Shown here: piece after piece, positions 1 through 6,250 of the stretch
Numbering within the stretch: position 1 is the stretch's first letter
Layout of the letters: each line of letters opens with the position of its first letter
Assembly: GCA_003695505.1 (NCBI GenBank)
Contig: RFIY01000131.1
Span: 1 to 7,851, forward strand
From: J088 sp003695505 [NCBI: Candidatus Dadabacteria bacterium]
Lineage (GTDB): Bacteria; J088
Reading direction: 5' to 3'
Length of the DNA stretch: 7,851 nucleotides
Notes under the pieces: model-generated
The model's input: the letters and a program-made list of their open reading frames with translations, nothing else
Told to the model about the DNA's origin: nothing
Database searches by the model: none
Program-made: the position numbers and the translations under genes

Positions 1-1
1 A

Positions 2-2815
2 CGGTGGCCCGATCCCGTCCTCAGCTTCGATCGACTCGATCTGGGCGTGGCGTGGGCACCGCTGCTCACGGGGTCTGTCGAGCTGGTCGGCGCGGTCGAT
101 GACATGCAGATCTATGTTGCACAGGATACCGCCGGATCGAATCTGGAAAGCATGCTCACGGTAACGGCAACCGCACCGGACGAACAGACTGCAGCAACCG
201 ATCACACGGACATGTCAGCGCTTCCGCCGGTACGACTGCAATCACTGTCGATGGAACCTGTCAATGTCATTTTTTGCGACCAGGCCACGAGCCCTGAATC
301 ACGGTATGCATTGGCGAAGGCGCGGATCTCGCTATCCAATGTGGCTCCTGGTGCGACCGCGCGGCTGTTCGCCGCGCTTCCCATCGAGCTGGCCCGCAGG
401 GATCTCCAGGCGAATGGCACGATACGCGTCGCCGTCGATGCCGCGCTGCCGGATCTGGACGCGCTGACGGCTCCCGTACCGTTCAACGTCGATGTCGATG
501 CTTCCGCGCTCGACCTCGACCTTCCGGGCATCGCCCACCGTTCGGCAGGCGATGACCTGAGACTGACAGCATCGGGTCAGACGCATCCAGACGCAGAGTT
601 TGGCGTCTGGATGAACCCTCTGCGTGTACGCATCACCGGACTGGATGTTGAGCCGGAGGCTGCTGGAATAGAGTCTCTCCACGTCGCGGCGCTTGACGCC
701 ATGGCAGTCGTAACCGCCCCTTCCAGCGACACACGGCTGTCCGCACGGCTTGACCTGCGCGGGCGCTCGGCACCAGCATCGTTTACGTTGCCGCTGACCA
801 TCGCCGTGCGGGGGCCGTTGGCCCTGACGTCCGCGTCATGCCGCGCCTGTACATTCACGCTCGCTTCAGACGGCGCTCGCATCGAACTCGATCAGACTCA
901 GGAACCCGCTCGCGTCGCACTGGATCTGGCCGCGGCCGGGCAGGCCTTTCTGCGGCAGGGCAACATCGATCACGCTTCCGTCGGCCTTTCGGGAGCGTCC
1001 CACATCCAGGATCTTGCCTGGACAACACCGGTCACGGTGGTCTCTGGCAACGGCGCCATCAACCTGACAGCGTCGACGGAAATCATTGATAATGCTCCCA
1101 CAAACCTGCGCGCAGATCTGCGGGCGAACCTTGACCATCTGCGCGTGTGGCTTGCGGACACGCTGGACAAACCAGCCGGTGAGCGATTGCGGTTGAACGC
1201 GACTGCTGAAGCCCCGTCGCCGCAGCGCGGCCGCGGTACGATCGCGATCCTCTCCGACGGCCTGACGCTCGACGGACATCTGGCACTCAAAGACGCCCAA
1301 CAACGATTCGCATCCCGTATTACGGCATCGCTTGCGGGCGGCAGCCCGGCATCGCACTGGATTCTGCAGCGGCCAGATCTGGTCACGCGTTCGACGCTGG
1401 CGATTGACGCGACCTCCAGCGGCGAGTTGTCGCGCCCGGCGACGTTGCGCCTCGATGGCAAGATCAATGGGCAGATTGGCTCAAGCGACCTCGAGGCCCA
1501 TCTCTGGTTGATGGACCTCGACAGTCCGACCATCGACATCGACGTACGAAGTCGTCGCATCGACCTCGACGAACTGGCCGGGTCCGACGCAAACGGCAAC
1601 GAGGCCGAAGCGGCGAAGGCGTCAACGCCAACTGCGCCCGAAGAAGAATTCCGTCTGGCCTCGACGGACCTGGCGACACTGCGACCACTGACACTGACGC
1701 TCCAGGCACGGACCGGCGACCTGATTCTGGACGGCACAACCTACGACGATGCCGAGCTGCAATTGTTGCTGGCGCACGGAAAACTGACGGTCAAGAAGAT
1801 GGACGTGGGGATGTTCGGTGGACGTGCTTCCGGTTCATTGGACGCAGACCTGAACACCTACCCGCTGGAATGGGCCGCGCAACTCCACCTGACAAACATC
1901 CAGACCGAACCACTGATCGCGCTCTATGAGCCGAAGCACCGCAAGTTGCTTCAGGCGGGGGCGGATCTGGATCTCGATGTGGCCGCCATTGGCACCACCT
2001 CGGCATCGATTCGCCGTCATCTGACTGGGACAGGAACGTTTCTGCTTCACGATGGGCAGCTCAACACCATCAGTCTCGCGAGTGAGATCGAGTCCCAGTT
2101 CGATGCATTTGTCCGTGAGTTATCGATCGTCGATGCTGCTGGCGATCTGTTTTCGACTGCGGAAAAGCTGATGCGTACACCCGTCGTGCAACGCAGCGCG
2201 GCCGCCCGGAATGCCAATCCGGCGGTATGGCGCAAGAAATATGACGCGTTTCGTTCCTTTTCGCTGGCCGGCCTGCTGAGCGTCGACAAAGGGATTCGAG
2301 ATACCGCAGGAGAACTCACATTCCGGGACGGCCACCTTCTGATCACCGCATTGAACGAAAGTCCGTCGGGCCGCTACGATGTTCGCGCGACGGTTGCGCC
2401 CGACGACCGGCTTTCTGGCGCGGCTGAATATGTCGCATCAGCGACCGTCCGCCAGAAAATGCTCGCCCGCAGCCCCTATGCCGCCCTGCTCTTCGACGAT
2501 GGCGGAAACTTCCGCCTCCGCATGAAACTTCGCGGTTCGTTGACGGATCCGTCCGTTGGACTCGATCTGACACCGATCCGGGACGGATTTCGGGCGCGGA
2601 GTCGTGAACGGGTGCGGCAGGATGTCCTGCTACCGCTGCAGCAGGCGGCAAAGGAGCTGGTTACCGGCAGCGTTCCGGACGCAAAGAAAATCATTGAACA
2701 ACCCCGGGAGCAGGCGAAAGACGCCGCCAGGAAAGCAAAGGAAGCAACCGGGAACGTTCGCTCGCAGGCCCGCGATGCCGTCAACAAGGTCGGAAAGAAG
2801 CTGTTCGGCCGATAA
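2..2815 (+). CDS. AsmA family protein, 5'-truncated by the window edge
   Basis: The frame is open from base 2 to the TAA at 2813-2815, giving 937 visible residues. A GTG at 47 is in frame, but coding sequence continues upstream of it (reading DPVLSFDRLDLG), so the true start and the expected N-terminal membrane anchor lie outside the window. The visible part is mostly alternating beta-strand sequence, as in the AsmA/TamB/YhdP superfamily. An Ala/Glu/Pro-rich linker lies at about 1580-1660. The typical AsmA C-terminal domain follows from about 1742, with a 'MFGGRASGSLDADL' segment (1808-1852), 'GTGTFLLHDGQLN' (about 2027-2068) and 'LSVDKGIRDTAGELTFRDGHL'-like sequence near 2275-2340. The last 75 or so residues (from about 2590) are helical and rich in Lys, Arg and Ala. 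Known members are inner-membrane-anchored periplasmic proteins linked to phospholipid transport and outer-membrane assembly; the exact role of this one is inferred only from the family. It has three cysteines, two of them in a CxxC at 839-850. It faces the M48 gene tail to tail. Confidence 0.85.
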   Translation, partial: RWPDPVLSFDRLDLGVAWAPLLTGSVELVGAVDDMQIYVAQDTAGSNLESMLTVTATAPDEQTAATDHTDMSALPPVRLQSLSMEPVNVIFCDQATSPESRYALAKARISLSNVAPGATARLFAALPIELARRDLQANGTIRVAVDAALPDLDALTAPVPFNVDVDASALDLDLPGIAHRSAGDDLRLTASGQTHPDAEFGVWMNPLRVRITGLDVEPEAAGIESLHVAALDAMAVVTAPSSDTRLSARLDLRGRSAPASFTLPLTIAVRGPLALTSASCRACTFTLASDGARIELDQTQEPARVALDLAAAGQAFLRQGNIDHASVGLSGASHIQDLAWTTPVTVVSGNGAINLTASTEIIDNAPTNLRADLRANLDHLRVWLADTLDKPAGERLRLNATAEAPSPQRGRGTIAILSDGLTLDGHLALKDAQQRFASRITASLAGGSPASHWILQRPDLVTRSTLAIDATSSGELSRPATLRLDGKINGQIGSSDLEAHLWLMDLDSPTIDIDVRSRRIDLDELAGSDANGNEAEAAKASTPTAPEEEFRLASTDLATLRPLTLTLQARTGDLILDGTTYDDAELQLLLAHGKLTVKKMDVGMFGGRASGSLDADLNTYPLEWAAQLHLTNIQTEPLIALYEPKHRKLLQAGADLDLDVAAIGTTSASIRRHLTGTGTFLLHDGQLNTISLASEIESQFDAFVRELSIVDAAGDLFSTAEKLMRTPVVQRSAAARNANPAVWRKKYDAFRSFSLAGLLSVDKGIRDTAGELTFRDGHLLITALNESPSGRYDVRATVAPDDRLSGAAEYVASATVRQKMLARSPYAALLFDDGGNFRLRMKLRGSLTDPSVGLDLTPIRDGFRARSRERVRQDVLLPLQQAAKELVTGSVPDAKKIIEQPREQAKDAARKAKEATGNVRSQARDAVNKVGKKLFGR

Positions 2816-2887
2816 CGCGCCAAACGCGCAACGCTCCAGGCTGTTACAGCGGTTCAGCCCCCGCCGCATCACCTGACAGGAACGAGA

Positions 2888-3712
2888 CTACCGGGGTGGC
2901 ACGCACGCGGGACGTCGGCCGCGGCTGCGCGCGGACTCGTATTTTGGTACCGCGACAGACAGATGTTTCTGTAGCGCCTGTATGCGAGTCTGGTGCGACG
3001 GGTGCGTGGACAAGAATTGCGGCGGCTGACCTTTGCTGCGCGCGGCCATATTCCGCCAAAGCTGCACCGCCCCATGCGGATCAAACCCGGCCTCGGCCAT
3101 CAGATCCATTCCAATCAGGTCGGCCTCCGACTCGTGTTTGCGGCTGAACGGCAACAGGACACCGACCTGCGCGCCCAGTCCCAGCCCCGCCAGCACGGCC
3201 TGTTGCGTACGCGGATTTCCGGCGGTCAACACGCTCGCAGATACCATGACGCCTTGCGCGACCAGACCTTGCGAGACGCGTTCATTGCCGTGATTTGCCA
3301 GGACATGGCCGATTTCGTGCCCCATGACGGCGGCGAGCTGCTCTGGCGCGTCAGCAACCTCCATAATGCCCCTGTATACGCCGATCCGCCCCCCGGGCAG
3401 CGCGAACGCATTCACCGTATCTGAGTCGAAGACAACGACTTCCCACTGTTTCCGACGCCATTTGGCAGGCAGCTCGGCGATCAGCGCATCGGCCAGGCAG
3501 CGAACATAGCGATTGGCCGCCGGATCCTGACTGATGGGCTCCTCCTGTTTGATTTGCTCAAAGGACTGCACCCCGAGCGCTTCCATCGTGGACGCCGGCA
3601 CCAGTCGCAACTGCTTGCGACCCGTTGGCGTCGTTGCGCAGGCAACGAGTCCGCCGATGACCAGCGCTGCGCACGACAGAAAAGCAATCCTGACCGGAGT
3701 GGACATGGCCAT
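2888..3712 (-). CDS. M48 family zinc metalloprotease, outer-membrane lipoprotein (LoiP-like)
   Basis: The protein has 274 residues. It begins with a lipoprotein signal peptide whose lipobox is LVAC, with Cys25 as the lipidated residue; Ala at +2 predicts outer-membrane sorting. The zinc-protease motif HEIGH is at residues 132-136 (ligands His132 and His136, catalytic Glu133). The second M48 motif HESEAD (193-198) supplies the third ligand Glu194. Upstream 'VNAFALPGGRIGVYRGIM' (100-117) and downstream 'STHPSHQTRI' (235-244) are conserved in this family. Length and order match E. coli LoiP (YggG) and related envelope proteases that degrade damaged outer-membrane or periplasmic proteins; that role is inferred from family. 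ATG at 3712 and an in-frame ATG at 3706 are both possible starts, and neither has a strong Shine-Dalgarno sequence. The gene is divergent from the radical SAM gene and convergent with the AsmA gene, so it is probably monocistronic. All catalytic residues are intact. Confidence 0.93.
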   Translation of the reverse strand: MAMSTPVRIAFLSCAALVIGGLVACATTPTGRKQLRLVPASTMEALGVQSFEQIKQEEPISQDPAANRYVRCLADALIAELPAKWRRKQWEVVVFDSDTVNAFALPGGRIGVYRGIMEVADAPEQLAAVMGHEIGHVLANHGNERVSQGLVAQGVMVSASVLTAGNPRTQQAVLAGLGLGAQVGVLLPFSRKHESEADLIGMDLMAEAGFDPHGAVQLWRNMAARSKGQPPQFLSTHPSHQTRIQALQKHLSVAVPKYESARSRGRRPACVPPR

Positions 3713-3733
3713 CGCTCACTTGTTCATTTCGGT

Positions 3734-3739
3734 TACAAT
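3734..3739 (+). promoter_or_regulatory. Candidate -10 element for the radical SAM gene
   Basis: TACAAT matches the sigma-70 -10 consensus at 5 of 6 positions and would start a transcript near 3746, leaving a leader of about 56 nt before the ATG at 3802. I do not see a good -35 hexamer at 16-18 bp spacing, and there is no extended -10 TG, so the assignment is tentative. Confidence 0.35.
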
Positions 3740-3751
3740 CAGATCCAGTCG

Positions 3752-3771
3752 GTGCCGGGACACCCGGACAC
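3752..3771. other. GC-rich hairpin in the divergent intergenic region
   Basis: GTGCCGGG (3752-3759) pairs with CCCGG plus CAC (3763-3767 and 3769-3771) around an ACA loop, with a single bulged A at 3768. It lies between the start codons of the M48 and radical SAM genes. If the -10 at 3734 is used, it would sit in the 5' leader of the radical SAM mRNA. No T-run follows on either strand, so it does not look like an intrinsic terminator. It may be an operator or leader structure, or chance. Confidence 0.4.
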
Positions 3772-3801
3772 CCCCTTCTGAGCCATAATCTACCACAATC
3801 C

Positions 3802-4740
3802 ATGACACTGACACCGCCCGTTCCGAAAGGTTTCCGATTCCCGGATATCGAGGAACATCTGTTCCGAAAGCTGGGTCCCGTGCTGCGCGCCAGCTTTGGC
3901 GAACAGGTCGCACGCATCAGCCTCGACGGTGGTTATACCTGCCCGAATCGCGACGGCACCCTGGCAAGCGGTGGTTGTACATACTGCGGCGAGGGATCGC
4001 GCGCCCTGATTCCGCGTGCTGGCAGCATCTCGCGTCAGTTCCTCGAATCGGTCTCGTTTCGCAAGGAAAGGGCGTTCATCGCCTACTTCCAGAGCTTTTC
4101 GGGCACCTATGCCCCCCTCGATGTTCTGCAACGTCAGTGGCGCGAAGCGCGCTCCTTACCCGGCGTCGTCGGGCTCGCGATTTCGACCCGTCCAGACTGT
4201 CTGCCCAAACCCGTCATACGCGAACTGGCCCGACTCGCAAACGAGCTGCCGCTGTGGATCGAACTGGGCCTGGAAAGCGCCGATGACGCCACCCTGCGCA
4301 GAATCAATCGGGCGCATGATGTCAACTGCTTCGTGGAGGCCGCAGGCCAGCTTGCGGATGCCGGAATACCGGTCGTCGCGCATCTGATTTTTGGTCTGCC
4401 TCAGGAACCCGATGATGCACCGCAACGAGCGATCTCGCTCATCAACGGACTCCCCGTCTGGGGTCTCAAGATTCACCCTTTCCATGTTGTACGCGGCGCG
4501 CCGATCGCGCGCGCCTGGGAGCGTGGAAAGTTGTCTCTGAAAAGCCGGGACTGGTACGTCGACCAGGCCGCCGATGCACTGACGAGGCTGCGACCAGACA
4601 TCGTCGTCCACCGTATCACCGGTTCCGGCGCCGGCCCGAAGCATCTGGCACCCGACTGGGCGGTTCAGACGAAAAAGCTGTACAGCGATATCGAACGGCG
4701 TCTGCGCAAGCGAAACCTGCGTCAGGGCGCGCTTATCTGA
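3802..4740 (+). CDS. yhcC: Radical SAM protein of the YhcC/TIGR01212 family
   Basis: The protein has 312 residues, close to the roughly 309 of E. coli YhcC, and aligns with it along its length from memory. The iron-sulfur/SAM motif is C47-x11-C59-x2-C62 (CPNRDGT...GGCTYC), the atypically spaced cluster motif of this family. Other matching blocks are 'AYFQSFSGTYAP' (94-105), 'STRPDCLP' (128-135), 'IELGLESADDATLRRINRAHD' (about 153-173), 'HLIFGLP' (194-200) and 'GLKIHPFHVVRG' (221-232). These indicate a [4Fe-4S] enzyme that cleaves S-adenosylmethionine to a 5'-deoxyadenosyl radical. It is related to the Elp3-like radical SAM group, but its substrate is not established to my knowledge. ATG at 3802 fits the family N-terminus, although no strong Shine-Dalgarno sequence precedes it. 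No neighbour suggests a substrate or pathway; the gene appears monocistronic, divergent from the protease and convergent with the small lipoprotein. Confidence 0.93.
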   Translation: MTLTPPVPKGFRFPDIEEHLFRKLGPVLRASFGEQVARISLDGGYTCPNRDGTLASGGCTYCGEGSRALIPRAGSISRQFLESVSFRKERAFIAYFQSFSGTYAPLDVLQRQWREARSLPGVVGLAISTRPDCLPKPVIRELARLANELPLWIELGLESADDATLRRINRAHDVNCFVEAAGQLADAGIPVVAHLIFGLPQEPDDAPQRAISLINGLPVWGLKIHPFHVVRGAPIARAWERGKLSLKSRDWYVDQAADALTRLRPDIVVHRITGSGAGPKHLAPDWAVQTKKLYSDIERRLRKRNLRQGALI

Positions 4741-4748
4741 GCGGGTCG

Positions 4749-5180
4749 TCAGCCAGGGCGTCCGTCCAGGCGCAGTTCGACCGTACAACTGGCCCCGGTC
4801 CTGCAATCAAAGCCGATGGATTGCAGGACGCCACGGAACCCGCTGCCGCGTGGACGCAATTCGAGATCGGCATCGATCTCGTAACACGCCTCCACGACCA
4901 GATTGAGTCCGGCGACAATCCGACTGCCTTCGCGAGTTCCCCGATACGTTCGCGGATTCTCGGTGTCCGCACCGACAATGACAAGGACAAGCTCTCCGTT
5001 TTCGTCGATGACGACATCTTCCTCGGCCGGGTCGACGCCACACGTGTCGGACTGGATCTCGTATGAAACACGGTAGCGACCGGGCGCGATGTCCGCGCCG
5101 CTGCCACAACCGGCGAGTACGGCAACGGCAAACAACGCCGCCGCATTTGCAATCCATTTTTCTGGCCGAAACTGGCGCAC
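4749..5180 (-). CDS. Small hypothetical lipoprotein with four mature cysteines
   Basis: I do not recognise this family. I choose the GTG at 5180 because an AAGGAA Shine-Dalgarno sequence lies 4 bases upstream of it, and because the resulting N-terminus is a textbook lipoprotein signal: positive residues Arg2, Arg5 and Lys8, a hydrophobic stretch, then LAGC with Cys25 lipidated. Gly at +2 predicts the outer membrane. The mature part (26-143) starts 'IAPGRYRVSYEI' and looks like a small beta-rich domain with many acidic residues. It carries cysteines at 47, 99, 126 and 132, which could form two disulfides in the periplasm. The frame remains open further upstream into cydB, but that extension is antisense-like and would bury the signal peptide. 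It lies on the same strand as cydBA, 80 bp downstream of cydB, and seems to have its own promoter. A functional link to the oxidase is possible but unsupported. Confidence 0.8.
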   Translation of the reverse strand: MRQFRPEKWIANAAALFAVAVLAGCGSGADIAPGRYRVSYEIQSDTCGVDPAEEDVVIDENGELVLVIVGADTENPRTYRGTREGSRIVAGLNLVVEACYEIDADLELRPRGSGFRGVLQSIGFDCRTGASCTVELRLDGRPG

Positions 5181-5184
5181 GCGG

Positions 5185-5190
5185 TTCCTT
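5185..5190 (-). promoter_or_regulatory. Shine-Dalgarno sequence setting the GTG start of the small lipoprotein
   Basis: On the minus strand AAGGAA is followed by CCGC and then GTG at 5180-5178. It is the strongest ribosome binding site in the window and decides the start of the lipoprotein gene in favour of GTG over longer upstream readings. Confidence 0.7.
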
Positions 5191-5218
5191 TGCTGTCCAT
5201 ACACGACCCGTCGCGGTG

Positions 5219-5247
5219 ATTTTACTTTCCCCGGACGGCTATTGCAA
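5219..5247 (-). promoter_or_regulatory. Sigma-70-like promoter for the small lipoprotein
   Basis: On the minus strand TTGCAA (5247-5242; 4 of 6 to consensus) and TAAAAT (5224-5219; 5 of 6) are separated by exactly 17 bp. The predicted start is near 5212, giving a leader of about 30 nt before the GTG at 5180. It lies just after the cydB stop, so the lipoprotein gene can probably be expressed independently of cydAB. Confidence 0.55.
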
Positions 5248-5260
5248 CCATCGTTTTGCT

Positions 5261-6250
5261 TCACTCCGCTGCACGCCCCTTGAACAATCGAAACAGCCAC
5301 CACAACAGCGGTGCCGTCACCGCTCCACCAGCGGCGACAGCGAGCAACAGCATGCGCAGCACCGCCGGTTCGGCAGCGGCATCCCGAATCGTCCAGGCTC
5401 CGGGAATCAGCCACGGATATTGCGACGCGCCCCATCCGGCAAAAATCGCAAGCGCAAGCGCAACAACGGCGCGCCGTGCAAGCCGGAACTTCCAGTGGTA
5501 TAGCCACCATAATGTCGTCAGGGCTGCAACACCTGCGCCTGTCTGCCAGACAAGCGCACCCGGCGACAGAATCAGGTTCTGCGCGAACGATGCGCCACCA
5601 GGCGTATGATAGAGCGCGACGACCGATACGAGCGCACAGACACCGAGCGCGGCGCCACTGAGCATACCGTACAGGCGGTACATCTCGCGAACGCTTTCCA
5701 GCTCAACCTCTACCGTGAGGTAAACGGCCGCAAGATGCGCAAACAATGTCATCGCCATGACCCCACACAGGACGGAAAACGGAGATACCACCGCAAAAGA
5801 GCCGGCCAGCGGGGCACCCGGCTCGGCCCCCTGCCCCAGCGCAAGCGCACCCGCAACCAGACCAAACATGAATGGCGTGATCAGGCTCGCCCAGCCAAAA
5901 ATTCGCCGCCAGACGGCAACCCGCCCGCCTCCACCATACGCCTGCATCACATAGGCGGTTCCGCGCAATACGATCCCGACGAGCGCCAGAGACAATGGTC
6001 CGCCCATCTTCACGGACAAATCCGCAAATGCGGGCGGAAACGCCACGAACATGACCACGAGCGCGAAAATGACCCAGACGTGATTCGCTTCCCAGATTGG
6101 TCCAATGGCCGCCTCTGCCGCCTCGGCCGTGCGACGCTCACCGCGAAGCCGCGCCAGCAGTGACCAGATCCCCGCGCCGTAGTCGGCCCCGCCGGTCAGC
6201 CCATAGATCACCAACGCGCCAAACAGAATGCCGGCAGCAAGCTCAGGCAT
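5261..6250 (-). CDS. cydB: Cytochrome bd-type ubiquinol oxidase subunit II
   Basis: The protein has 329 residues and is an integral membrane protein with about eight predicted transmembrane helices. It is the non-haem partner subunit of the bd terminal oxidase in the inner membrane. The N-terminal helix ends in GGADYGAGIW (20-29), matching the family GFDxGxG motif; Asp23 corresponds to E. coli Asp29. PIWEANHVW (51-59) matches the PxWDGNQVW block, with Glu54 in place of Asp58, and Arg96 in LRGTAY corresponds to Arg100. The length is that of CioB/short CydB proteins. The frame is open upstream to 6376, but the ATG at 6250 gives the family N-terminus MPELAAGILF and lies behind a GGAGG-like ribosome binding site. 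It overlaps the end of cydA by 8 nt (6243-6250), implying translational coupling. No small cydX-like gene follows in the 80 bp after its stop. Confidence 0.93.
   Translation of the reverse strand: MPELAAGILFGALVIYGLTGGADYGAGIWSLLARLRGERRTAEAAEAAIGPIWEANHVWVIFALVVMFVAFPPAFADLSVKMGGPLSLALVGIVLRGTAYVMQAYGGGGRVAVWRRIFGWASLITPFMFGLVAGALALGQGAEPGAPLAGSFAVVSPFSVLCGVMAMTLFAHLAAVYLTVEVELESVREMYRLYGMLSGAALGVCALVSVVALYHTPGGASFAQNLILSPGALVWQTGAGVAALTTLWWLYHWKFRLARRAVVALALAIFAGWGASQYPWLIPGAWTIRDAAAEPAVLRMLLLAVAAGGAVTAPLLWWLFRLFKGRAAE

Noticed and set aside
970-1737. Long open frame (255 codons) on the minus strand inside the AsmA gene
   Set aside because: Ser/Arg-rich antisense shadow with no family resemblance; the + strand reads as a coherent AsmA protein throughout.
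2816-2887. Possible bidirectional terminator between the AsmA and M48 genes (GGCTG at 2839-2843 with CAGCC at 2855-2859)
   Set aside because: Only a 5-bp stem with an 11-nt loop and no T-run on either strand; not enough to call a terminator.
4156-4806. Minus-strand open frame of 216 codons across the radical SAM gene
   Set aside because: Antisense to a gene whose motifs are all intact; no recognisable domain and no ribosome binding site.
5181-5510. Extension of the small lipoprotein frame up to 5510
   Set aside because: It would run inside cydB out of frame and place the signal peptide in the middle of the protein; the GTG at 5180 has the right Shine-Dalgarno sequence and signal.
5606-6163. 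Plus-strand open frame of 185 codons inside cydB
   Set aside because: Very Arg/Gln/His/Pro-rich, typical of the antisense of a GC-rich membrane protein; cydB is unambiguous on the other strand.
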